Assembly: GCA_964475125.1 (NCBI GenBank)
Contig: CAYYWP010000130.1
Location: 1-13,082, forward strand
Direction of reading: 5' to 3'
DNA: 13,082 nt
Origin: CAYYWP01 sp964475125
Lineage (GTDB): Bacteria > Desulfobacterota > Binatia > HRBIN30 > CADEER01
The position numbers were made by a program, and so were the translations under genes. Every line of letters begins with the position of its first letter. Position 1 is the stretch's first letter. The notes beneath the pieces were generated by a model that was given only the letters and a program-made list of their open reading frames with translations, ran no database searches and had not been told where the DNA came from. Below, piece after piece: positions 6,340 through 13,082 of this stretch.

Positions 6340-7215
6340 ATGAAGCCGTCTCCGTTTGCGTATCACGCGCCGCGGACGATCGATGAGGCGTGCGAGATCC
6401 TCGCCCGCCAGCCCGAGACGTCGAAGGTGCTGGCCGGCGGGCAGAGCCTGGTTCCGCTGCTGAACCTGCGCCTCGCCCGCGCCGATCACCTGGTCGACAT
6501 CAGCCGCATCAAGAGCCTCGGTCAGATCCGCGCCGAGTCCGGTGCGGTGCGCATCGGCGCCTCCGCGGCGCAAGCCGCCGTCGAGCATTCCGGCGATGTG
6601 CACGGCGCACTGCCGCTGCTGACCGGAGCGCTGTCGCACGTCAGCCACCACCAGATCCGCAACCGCGGCACGGTGGTGGGCAGCATCTGTCACGCTGACC
6701 CGGCGGCGGAGTTGCCGGCGGTGTGGTTGGCGGTCGGCGGCGAGCTGACGGCGAAGAGCGCCTCCGGCACGCGTACGCTGCGCGCCGAGGATTTTTTCGT
6801 CTCGTATTTCACCACCGCGCTGAAGGCGGACGAGATCGCCACCGAGGTGACGTTCAACACCGTCAAAGGCGCGGCCGGCTGGTCGATCCAGGAGGTGGCG
6901 CGGCGCCACGGCGATTTCGCCCTCGTCGGCGTGGTGGCGCGGGTGTCGCTGAGCAAGGGGACGGTCAGCGAGGCGCGCGTCGTGGCGTTCGGCGCCGGAG
7001 CGACGCCGTTGCGCATCGCGGCGGCGGAGAAGGCCGTGGTCGGGATGAGCGCCAAGAAGCCAGACGAGGCGGCGCTCAAGGACGCGGCCGCGCAGGTGGC
7101 GATCGGGATCGCGCCGGTCGACGACGTCCATGCGAGCGCGGACTATCGGCGCTACGTCGCCGGGACGTTGGCCAGGCGCGCGCTCGGCGAGGCCGTGCAA
7201 CGCGCCGCGGCCTGA
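6340..7215 (+). CDS. FAD-binding subunit of a xanthine dehydrogenase-family hydroxylase (CoxM-like)
   Basis: This 291-aa subunit carries FAD and takes electrons from the iron-sulfur subunit to an acceptor. The N-terminal FAD site is seen as AGGQSLVPLLNLRL (32-45), matching the AGGxSL motif. The second FAD motif is GTVVGSICHADPAAELP (110-126), corresponding to TIGGSxAHxDPAAD. The C-terminal CODH flavoprotein domain follows, with FFVSYFTTAL near 152-161. Length fits CoxM-type subunits (about 290 aa). GGAGGA seven bases before the ATG supports the start. It is the first gene of a FAD, FeS, Mo gene trio in the coxM-coxS-coxL order; the next gene starts 59 bp later. The family includes CO dehydrogenase, nicotinate, quinoline, purine and many orphan hydroxylases, so the flavin subunit alone does not give the substrate. 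Confidence 0.92.
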   Translation: MKPSPFAYHAPRTIDEACEILARQPETSKVLAGGQSLVPLLNLRLARADHLVDISRIKSLGQIRAESGAVRIGASAAQAAVEHSGDVHGALPLLTGALSHVSHHQIRNRGTVVGSICHADPAAELPAVWLAVGGELTAKSASGTRTLRAEDFFVSYFTTALKADEIATEVTFNTVKGAAGWSIQEVARRHGDFALVGVVARVSLSKGTVSEARVVAFGAGATPLRIAAAEKAVVGMSAKKPDEAALKDAAAQVAIGIAPVDDVHASADYRRYVAGTLARRALGEAVQRAAA

Positions 7216-7274
7216 GCCGTCCGCAGGCGACGTGGCCAGCGAACCGCCCAAGCAAGCGGAATAGGGGGGGCACC

Positions 7275-7754
7275 ATGGAAGTGAAGAAGATGCCGGTGAC
7301 GCTCACCGTCAACGGCACCACCCAGGTCGCGCTGGTGGAGCCGCGCCGCACGCTGGCGGATGTGCTGCGCGATGACCTCGGGCTCACCGGGACCAAGCTG
7401 GGCTGTGAGCACGGCGTATGCGGCGCCTGCACGGTGCTGCTCGATGGCCAGGCCGTGCGCGCCTGCTTGATGTTCGCCGTACAGGCCGAGGACGTCGCGA
7501 TCACGACCGTCGAGGGGCTCGACGTCGACGGGCAGCTCGACTTCGTCCAACAAGCGTTCCACGACCATCACGGCTTACAGTGCGGCTTTTGCACGCCGGG
7601 CATCCTGCTCTCCGTGCACTCGCTGCTGCGCGACAATCCGCGCCCGAGCGAGGACGAGATTCGCATCGCCCTGGGCGGCAACATCTGTCGCTGCACCGGC
7701 TACCAGAATATCGTCAAGTCGGTGGTCGCCGCTGCCGCGGCCCGCAAGAGCTAG
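7275..7754 (+). CDS. 2Fe-2S subunit of a xanthine dehydrogenase-family hydroxylase (CoxS-like)
   Basis: This 159-aa small subunit relays electrons between the molybdenum centre and FAD through two [2Fe-2S] clusters. The plant-ferredoxin-type cluster is bound by C44, C49, C52 and C64 (GCEHGVCGACTVLLDG). The second cluster is bound by C103, C106, C138 and C140 (CGFCTPG and ICRCTGYQNI). All eight ligands are present, so it should be functional. The ATG at 7275 lies four bases after a run of seven G; a second in-frame ATG at 7290 would remove only MEVKK and is possible. The same frame is open far upstream, but that part overlaps the FAD gene and has no homology. It sits 59 bp after the FAD gene and 60 bp before the Mo subunit. 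Confidence 0.95.
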   Translation: MEVKKMPVTLTVNGTTQVALVEPRRTLADVLRDDLGLTGTKLGCEHGVCGACTVLLDGQAVRACLMFAVQAEDVAITTVEGLDVDGQLDFVQQAFHDHHGLQCGFCTPGILLSVHSLLRDNPRPSEDEIRIALGGNICRCTGYQNIVKSVVAAAAARKS

Positions 7755-7814
7755 CAGCGGCGGACGCAGCCGTGCACGCATCGTCGAAGCGTTCAGACGA
7801 AGGAAGGTCTCGCC

Positions 7815-10175
7815 ATGGCTGACCTGCAGATTCGCAAGGGGAAATGGATCGGGGCGCGGGTGAAACGGGTCGAGGATCCGCGCTTCCTCACCGGCGTCGC
7901 GCGCTACGTCGCCGACATCAACCTGCCGCGTATGATGCACGCCGTGTTCGTGCGCTCGCCGCACCCGCATGCGCGCATTAAGGCGATCGACACATCGATC
8001 CTCCCGGGGATCGGCAAGACCGTTTTCGTCTTCACCGGCGAGGACCTGCGCGACGTGCCGCCGCTGATCGACGTGGTCACTCTGCCGACGCTCAAGAAGA
8101 CCCCGCAGCCGGTGGTGGCGCGCGGCAAGGTGCGCTTCGTCGGCGAGGCGGTGGCCATCGTGGTGGCCGCCGACCGCTACGCGGCCGAGGACTTGGCCGA
8201 GCAGCTCGGCGCCCACGTCGAGTACGACGTGCTGTCGCCGGTGCCCAACGTCGCCGCCGCCGGAGCGACGGGCGCGGCGATCCTGTTCGAGGAGCTCGGC
8301 ACCAACCAGGTCTACCGCGAAACCGAAACCCACGGCGACGTCGCCGGCGCCTTCCGGGCCGGTGGCCGCGTCTTCAAGATGGAGTTCTACCACAACCGCT
8401 ACGGCGCGGCGCCGATGGAGACGCGCGGGGTGCTGGCCAACTACGAACGCGCCGACCGGCAGATGACCGTCTGGTCATCGACCCAGATGCCGCACTTTCT
8501 GCGCTCGGTCATCGCGCGCCGGCTCAGCCTGCCGGAGCAGCGGGTGCGCGTCATCGCGCCCGAGGTCGGCGGTGGCTTCGGGCAGAAGATGGCCACCTCA
8601 CCGGAAGAGATCGCCATTCCCTTTGTCGCGCTGCAGCTCGGGCGCCCGGTGAAGTGGATCGAGGATCGCCGCGAGCACCTGCTCTCCGCCTCGCAGGCCA
8701 AGGAGGAGTTCATCAACCTCGAGGCCGCGGTGCGCGACGACGGCCAGGTGCTCGCCGTACGCGGCGAGTTCATCGGCGACGGCGGCGGCTACTCGTTCAA
8801 CACCGAGAGCGCCTTGATCGAGCCGGCGCTGGCCGCCAAGTCGTTCCCCGGCCCCTACCGCATGGAGCAGTTCGAAGAGACGGTGGCGGCGTCGCTGACC
8901 AACAAGGCGCCGACGGCCGCCTACCGCGGTGTCGGGTGGACCGCCGCCAACACGGTGCGCGAGATCTTCTTCGACGAGATCGCGCGCGATCTGAAGATCG
9001 ATCCGGCCGAGTTCCGGCGCAAGAACCTGCTGCGTTCGGAGGAGCTACCGTATCGCACCTCGACCGGGCAGCTCTACGACAGCGGCAGCTACCGCCAGTC
9101 GCTCGACCGGGCGTTGGAGCTGGTGAACTACGAGGCGTTTCGCGCCGCGCAGGCGAAGGCGCGCCAGGAGGGGCGCTACCTCGGCCTCGGCATCAGTCTC
9201 TACGTCGAACAGACGGCGTGGGGGAGCGATTCCGCCGCCCAGGCGGGTACCCCGCTGCCCTCGCACGACAACTCGACGGTGACGGTCGATCCGTCGGGCA
9301 AGGTGACGGTGGCGGTCAGCGTCTCGGGCCACGGCCAGGGACACGAAACGTCGCTGGCACAGATCGCCGCCGACGGTCTCGGCGTCGACATCTTGGACGT
9401 CGTGGTGGTGCACGGCGACACGGCGAATACGCCGTATGGTCTGGGCACCTACGCCAGCCGCAGCGCCGTGATCGGCGGGGCGACGGTGGCTCGGGCGGCG
9501 GCCGACGTGCGCGCGCAAGTCCTGCGCGTCGCCGGCAAGATGCTGGAGACCAGCCCGGAGGACCTGCAGATCGAGGACAGCAAGATCTCTGTCGTCGGCG
9601 TGCCGTCGAGGTTCAAGATGCTCGCCGACGTCGCCTACGCCGCCTACTGGGACGCCAGCGTGCGCGACGACGAGCCGCTGCTGACGGCGACGCGCTTTTA
9701 CGATCCGCCGGCGACCTACGCCAACGGCTGCGTCGTCGCGCTGGCGGACGTCGACGTCGAGACCGGCCTGGTGAAGCTCACCCGCATCGTCGCGGTGGAA
9801 GACTGCGGCACGGTGATCAATCCGATGATCGTCGAGGCGCAGGTGCACGGCGCCATCACGCAGGGCCTGGGCGGCGCGCTGTACGAGCACCTGATCTACA
9901 GCGACAACGGGCAGCCGCTGACCACCACCTACATGGACTACCTGGTGCCGACGGCGACCGAAGTGCCGCGCATCGACGTCACCAGCCTGTCGTCGCCGTC
10001 GCCGTTCAGCGTCGGCGGCATCAAGGGCATGGGCGAGGGCGGCCAGATCGCCGCTCCCGCGGCGGTGGCCAACGCCGTGGCCGATGCCCTGGCGCCGTTC
10101 GGCGCGCGCATCCGCAAGCTGCCGATCACCCCGGATTACGTCCTGCGCCTGGCCGGCAAGATCGGGGCGAAGTAG
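7815..10175 (+). CDS. Molybdopterin-binding large subunit of a xanthine dehydrogenase-family hydroxylase (CoxL-like)
   Basis: This 786-aa catalytic subunit should bind the Mo-pterin cofactor and hydroxylate a C-H bond with water as oxygen donor. The N-terminal aldehyde oxidase a/b hammerhead domain (about 18-140) starts IGARVKRVEDPRFLTG. Cofactor motifs are GGGFGQK (252-258), GHGQGHET (505-512) and the C-terminal GGIKGMGEGG, with catalytic glutamate E741. The active-site loop reads AYRGVGW (369-375). It lacks the catalytic cysteine of form I CO dehydrogenase (AYRCSFR) and differs from form II AYRGAGR by Trp for the last Arg. Arg371 corresponds to the substrate-region arginine in the AFRGFG loop of xanthine oxidoreductases. 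It is therefore an organic-substrate hydroxylase rather than CO dehydrogenase, with an unknown substrate. GAAGGAAGG seven bases before the ATG supports the start. The stop lies seven bases before the next gene. Confidence 0.94.
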   Translation: MADLQIRKGKWIGARVKRVEDPRFLTGVARYVADINLPRMMHAVFVRSPHPHARIKAIDTSILPGIGKTVFVFTGEDLRDVPPLIDVVTLPTLKKTPQPVVARGKVRFVGEAVAIVVAADRYAAEDLAEQLGAHVEYDVLSPVPNVAAAGATGAAILFEELGTNQVYRETETHGDVAGAFRAGGRVFKMEFYHNRYGAAPMETRGVLANYERADRQMTVWSSTQMPHFLRSVIARRLSLPEQRVRVIAPEVGGGFGQKMATSPEEIAIPFVALQLGRPVKWIEDRREHLLSASQAKEEFINLEAAVRDDGQVLAVRGEFIGDGGGYSFNTESALIEPALAAKSFPGPYRMEQFEETVAASLTNKAPTAAYRGVGWTAANTVREIFFDEIARDLKIDPAEFRRKNLLRSEELPYRTSTGQLYDSGSYRQSLDRALELVNYEAFRAAQAKARQEGRYLGLGISLYVEQTAWGSDSAAQAGTPLPSHDNSTVTVDPSGKVTVAVSVSGHGQGHETSLAQIAADGLGVDILDVVVVHGDTANTPYGLGTYASRSAVIGGATVARAAADVRAQVLRVAGKMLETSPEDLQIEDSKISVVGVPSRFKMLADVAYAAYWDASVRDDEPLLTATRFYDPPATYANGCVVALADVDVETGLVKLTRIVAVEDCGTVINPMIVEAQVHGAITQGLGGALYEHLIYSDNGQPLTTTYMDYLVPTATEVPRIDVTSLSSPSPFSVGGIKGMGEGGQIAAPAAVANAVADALAPFGARIRKLPITPDYVLRLAGKIGAK

Positions 10176-10182
10176 CCGCGAC

Positions 10183-11229
10183 ATGCCGACGATTAAAGAC
10201 TTGGAACTGTTCAAGGCGGCGCACAAGACCGTCGTCGAGATCCTGCGCGTGCAGCCGCAGGAGAGCTTGCTGATCACCATCGACTCGATCAGCGACTTCC
10301 GCGTCGCCGAGGAGATGGCCAAGGCGGGCGAGGCGGCCGGAGCGAAGGTGATGGTGGCGTGGCACTCGACGCCGAAGGGCTACGGCCGGGCGACGGACCC
10401 GTATCTCCCGGCGCCGCTGGTGGCGGCCTGTCCGGCGGCGGACGCCTGGATCGAGCTCAACAACCAGTGGTTGCTCTACGGCACGGCGTGGCAGAACGCG
10501 GTGATGAACGGCCATACGCGCAACCTGATGCTCGGCGGCCTGTCGACCGACCAGCTCATCCGCTGCATCGGCGAGGTCGACATCCCGGCCCAGATCGCCT
10601 TCCAGAACAAGGTGGTGGAGATCACGCGGCGGGCGCGCAAGATGACCATCGCCAACGCGGCGGGTACGAAGGTCGAGTTCGAGAACCATCCGGCGCGGCC
10701 GTTCGCCAACGAGCACATCGCCGAGACCCCCGGCGGACACTTCTTGACCGGCCAGATCGGCTGGGCGCCAAAGGAGGAGACGATCAACGGCACGCTGGTC
10801 TTCGACGGCGCGATCTCGGGCGGCGGCGAGGCCGACATCGGCATCGTCAAGGAGCCGGTCATCTACGAGGTGCGGGCCGGCCGCATCGGGGAGATTCGCG
10901 GCGGGCGCGAGGCGGCGATCGTCAGGCGCTGGTTCGAGAAGCTCGACGACCCGCGCATGTATACCGCCGCCCACGTCTGCTACGGCTTCAACCCCAACGC
11001 CAAGCTCGGCTTCACCACCACCGAGGACGAGCGCGTGTGGGGCAGCACGGAGTGGGGCTTCGGCTACCAGGGACCGATGTACTCCGGCGGCGAGCCGCGC
11101 GAAGCGGCCTCGCACATCGACGGCATCTCCCTGGCGTGCTCGGTCACCTGCGACGGCCAGGAAATCACCCGCGACGGCGAGGTCGTCCATCCCGAGCTGA
11201 TCGCCCTCGCGCGTGCCTGCGGGCACTGA
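10183..11229 (+). CDS. COG2309 'leucyl aminopeptidase' family protein, NicX-like candidate ring-opening dioxygenase
   Basis: This 348-aa protein belongs to the superfamily shared by M29 metallopeptidases and 2,5-dihydroxypyridine 5,6-dioxygenase (NicX, about 350 aa). Family blocks seen: KMTIANAAGTKVEFE (153-167), INGTLVFDGAISGGGEADIG (201-220), WFEKLDDPRMYTAAHVCYGF (250-269) and ASHIDGISL (309-317). H264, H311 and D313 line up by position and context with the NicX iron ligands as I recall them (H265, H318, D320). The segment where M29 peptidases typically have a metal-binding Glu (P-GGE-VF) reads PGGHFL here, so a dinuclear peptidase site looks unlikely. It starts seven bases after the Mo-subunit stop, indicating tight coupling; the Shine-Dalgarno site is weak. 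Inference: it may open a ring hydroxylated by the upstream enzyme. Many COG2309 members remain uncharacterised, so the substrate is open. Confidence 0.72.
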   Translation: MPTIKDLELFKAAHKTVVEILRVQPQESLLITIDSISDFRVAEEMAKAGEAAGAKVMVAWHSTPKGYGRATDPYLPAPLVAACPAADAWIELNNQWLLYGTAWQNAVMNGHTRNLMLGGLSTDQLIRCIGEVDIPAQIAFQNKVVEITRRARKMTIANAAGTKVEFENHPARPFANEHIAETPGGHFLTGQIGWAPKEETINGTLVFDGAISGGGEADIGIVKEPVIYEVRAGRIGEIRGGREAAIVRRWFEKLDDPRMYTAAHVCYGFNPNAKLGFTTTEDERVWGSTEWGFGYQGPMYSGGEPREAASHIDGISLACSVTCDGQEITRDGEVVHPELIALARACGH

Positions 11230-11287
11230 GGGCGAGCCGCTTCGACCCCGTAGCCCCCTCTGGCACACGGGAACGGCGCAGCGAACC

Positions 11288-11974
11288 ATGGGCCGTGAGG
11301 ATCGGCTGGTCACTCTCGTCGCGGATCCGTTCCCGCCCTACCAGTATGTGCGGGACGGCGCGCTGGCCGGCCTCGACTACGAGATCATCCAACAGGCGTT
11401 CCGCAGCCAGGGGCTCGACATCTCGGTCGCCCTCCACCCCTGGGACGAGTGTGTGCGGCAAATGGACGAACAGCGCGCCGACGGCGCGTTTCAGGTCGCC
11501 AAGACGCCGGAGCGCGAGCGGCGCTTTCTCTTCTCCGATCTCCTGCGTACGGCGAGGACCGTCTTCTATTGCCACGCCTCGACACCCGTCGGGTTGCGCC
11601 GAGACGGCCTCGCCGCGCAACTGCGCGAGCTGACGACCGCAGTCGTCAGCGGGTACAGCTATGGCGCGACCTTCGACGATCTCGCCGACATCCCGAAGCT
11701 CGCCGCCGACAGCAACGAGGCGGGTCTGCTCGCGCTCGCCGCTCGGCGGGCCGATCTGGCCATCGTGGACGACGGCGTCGGCGCTCATCTCCTCGCGGCG
11801 CTACGCCTGGGCGACACGCTGCGACGTGTGCCGGACTTTGAGATGCAACGGCCGCTCTTCGTCGCCTTTAATCCGGGACGAGAGGATTTCCGCGCTGCCT
11901 TCGACCGCGGGCAGACGGAAATCCGCCGGCGCGGTGTGTACGCCGCCCTGATGGCGAAGTACGGCCTGACATGA
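11288..11974 (+). CDS. Solute-binding protein family 3-like protein lacking a signal peptide
   Basis: This 228-aa protein has the fold pattern of family 3 periplasmic binding proteins, as in amino-acid ABC transporters. It opens VTLVADPFPPYQYVRDGALA, then GLDYEIIQQAFRSQG, the ligand-loop region DGAFQVAKTPERERRFLFSD, and a second lobe with RRADLAIVDDGVGAHLL. Secreted members have a 20-25-residue leader before the first strand. Here the ATG is only seven residues before it. Using an upstream in-frame GTG at 11213 would add 25 polar residues (start PAGTEGEPLRPRSPLW), not a signal peptide. The product may therefore stay in the cytoplasm, or its leader was lost. No permease or ATPase gene adjoins it. 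The 58-bp gap before it has no clear Shine-Dalgarno site. Its stop overlaps the serine dehydratase start as ATGA. Its ligand is unknown. Confidence 0.78.
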   Translation: MGREDRLVTLVADPFPPYQYVRDGALAGLDYEIIQQAFRSQGLDISVALHPWDECVRQMDEQRADGAFQVAKTPERERRFLFSDLLRTARTVFYCHASTPVGLRRDGLAAQLRELTTAVVSGYSYGATFDDLADIPKLAADSNEAGLLALAARRADLAIVDDGVGAHLLAALRLGDTLRRVPDFEMQRPLFVAFNPGREDFRAAFDRGQTEIRRRGVYAALMAKYGLT

Positions 11975-13082
11975 GCGGGGTGGCGAGTCGGACGGCGATG
12001 CCACTGTCGGTGTTTGACATCTTCAAGATCGGGATCGGGCCGTCGAGCTCACATACCGTCGGGCCCATGCGTGCCGCACGCCGCTTCGCCGAAAGCCTGG
12101 TCGCACTCGGCCGGGCGAGTGTGGTGCAGTCGCTCACGGTCGAACTGTTCGGCTCATTGGGGCTGACCGGCAAGGGACACGGCTCGGACTTCGCCGTGAC
12201 CGTCGGGCTCGAGGGCGCCGAGCCCGAAACGGTGGAGCCCGACACCATTCCCGCACGCATGGAGCAGGTGTCACGCCAGGGCCAGGTGACCCTCATGGGC
12301 GTGTCCCCCGTGTCCTTTCGCCCGAGTCAAGATCTGGTCTTTCACCGTCGCGAGAGCCTGCCGCTGCACAGCAACGGCATGCGCTTCAGCGCCCGCGACG
12401 GAGCCGGTCACTTGGTACTTCAGCGCGTGTACTACTCGGTTGGAGGCGGCTTCGTGGTCGGCGAGACTGGCACTCCCGAGGGCGACCCCGCTGCCCGCGC
12501 GCTGCCGCATGCCTTCGACAGCGGCGCGGAGTTGCTGGCGTTGTGCGCCACGCGCCGGTTGTCGGTGAGCGCCCTCATGCTCGACAACGAGTGCGCCGCA
12601 CGCCCCGAGGTCGAGGTGCGGGCTCGCTTGCAGACCATCTGGCGGGCGATGCAGGACTGTGTGCAGCGCGGATGCGAGCGCGAGGGGATTCTGCCCGGCG
12701 GCCTGAAAGTGCGCCGGCGGGCCGCGGCGCTGCAGCGCCAGCTCCAGACCGCCGACGCGGTACGCGCCGACTCGTTGGCGACCATGGACTGGGTGAATCT
12801 CTGGGCTCTGGCGGTCAACGAAGAGAACGCGGCGCATGGGCGTGTGGTGACTGCGCCAACCAACGGCGCCGCCGGCATCGTGCCGGCCGTGTTGAGTTAC
12901 TACCGGCGCTTCACGCCTGGCGCCGATGACGACGGGTGCGCGCGTTTCTTGCTCACCGCCGGAGCCATCGCCTTCCTTTACAAGAAGAACGCCAGCATCT
13001 CGGGGGCGGAAGTCGGCTGTCAGGGCGAGGTGGGGGTGGCCTGCTCGATGGCCGCCGGCGCGCTGGCGGAAGTGCTAGGGGG
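11971..13082 (+). CDS. sdaA: L-serine dehydratase (iron-sulfur, single chain), N-terminal part
   Basis: This enzyme deaminates L-serine to pyruvate and ammonia using a [4Fe-4S] cluster instead of PLP. The frame is open to the right edge, with 370 complete codons of an expected 450-460. Seen: SVFDIFKIGIGPSSSHTVGP near the N-terminus; LFGSLGLTGKGHGSD; and VVTAPTNGAAGIVPAVLSYY, which is the fusion-type pattern with the alpha domain following the beta domain. Near the edge is AEVGCQGEVGVACSMAAGAL, with C350 as the first expected cluster cysteine and a conserved C358. The remaining cluster cysteines fall beyond the window. The ATG at 11971 overlaps the preceding stop (ATGA); an internal ATG at 11998, nearer the usual family start, is also possible. 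The three-way symbol choice (sdaA, sdaB, tdcG) cannot be settled from sequence alone. Confidence 0.94.
   Translation, partial: MSGVASRTAMPLSVFDIFKIGIGPSSSHTVGPMRAARRFAESLVALGRASVVQSLTVELFGSLGLTGKGHGSDFAVTVGLEGAEPETVEPDTIPARMEQVSRQGQVTLMGVSPVSFRPSQDLVFHRRESLPLHSNGMRFSARDGAGHLVLQRVYYSVGGGFVVGETGTPEGDPAARALPHAFDSGAELLALCATRRLSVSALMLDNECAARPEVEVRARLQTIWRAMQDCVQRGCEREGILPGGLKVRRRAAALQRQLQTADAVRADSLATMDWVNLWALAVNEENAAHGRVVTAPTNGAAGIVPAVLSYYRRFTPGADDDGCARFLLTAGAIAFLYKKNASISGAEVGCQGEVGVACSMAAGALAEVLG

Noticed and set aside
5323..7251. Minus-strand open frame of 642 codons across the exported protein and FAD subunit
   Set aside because: It spans two plus-strand genes and their gap, is Arg/Leu/Gly-rich without a domain, and reflects high GC at third positions.
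7815..10175. Annotation as carbon monoxide dehydrogenase large subunit
   Set aside because: The active-site loop AYRGVGW lacks the Cys of form I CO dehydrogenase, so gene order alone is not enough for a cox name.
10084..10182. Upstream start for the COG2309 protein inside the Mo-subunit gene
   Set aside because: The added 33 residues overlap conserved C-terminal coding of the Mo subunit in another frame and have no homology; the ATG at 10183 begins the family region.
8654..10322. Overlapping open frames on both strands within the Mo subunit
   Set aside because: All Mo-cofactor motifs are in the 7815-10175 frame; the others are shadows.
1..13082. tRNA, rRNA, CRISPR, insertion sequence or phage attachment features
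   Set aside because: No cloverleaf, no regularly spaced repeats, no transposase or integrase frame and no terminal repeats were found by eye.

Overview
The window is GC-rich bacterial DNA with tight gene packing and no phage, transposon, CRISPR or RNA-gene signal apart from a riboswitch. A single-chain GcvP, a CoxMSL-like molybdenum hydroxylase, a soluble GAF-PAS histidine kinase and an iron-sulfur serine dehydratase point to an aerobic or facultative proteobacterium or a related deep lineage such as an uncultured delta/Binatia-type genome. That placement is inference, with no marker gene to confirm it.

Layout. Minus strand, 1-2182: a glycine riboswitch with a single recognisable aptamer and a downstream intrinsic terminator leads into gcvH and the N-terminal half of gcvP, which runs off the left edge. 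No gcvT lies between the switch and gcvH. Minus strand, 2385-4723: a two-component pair, a soluble GAF-PAS histidine kinase followed by a FixJ/TodT-type response regulator, joined by an ATGA overlap. A 161-bp divergent region separates the kinase from plus-strand 4885-6165, an exported protein that resembles the DUF1329/outer-membrane lipoprotein-sorting families.

Plus strand, 6340 to the right edge: a compact six-gene run. The first three genes encode the FAD, 2Fe-2S and molybdopterin subunits of a xanthine dehydrogenase-family hydroxylase. Seven bases later comes a COG2309 protein, a family usually called leucyl aminopeptidase. It keeps the His/His-Asp positions that I recall as the mononuclear iron site of the 2,5-dihydroxypyridine dioxygenase NicX. 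After it come a solute-binding-protein-like gene without a signal peptide and, with an ATGA overlap, an L-serine dehydratase that runs off the right edge.

How the parts may work together. The glycine leader is expected to turn on gcvH-gcvP when glycine is plentiful. The most interesting hypothesis is that the hydroxylase and the NicX-like protein form a catabolic module for an N-heteroaromatic or other aromatic ring: hydroxylation at Mo, then ring opening at iron. The divergent sensor/regulator pair and the exported protein would serve sensing and envelope handling of a hydrophobic or aromatic substrate. The substrate cannot be read from the sequence. Serine dehydratase and the glycine system at the two ends share C2/C3 amino-acid metabolism, but they are on opposite strands and may be unrelated.
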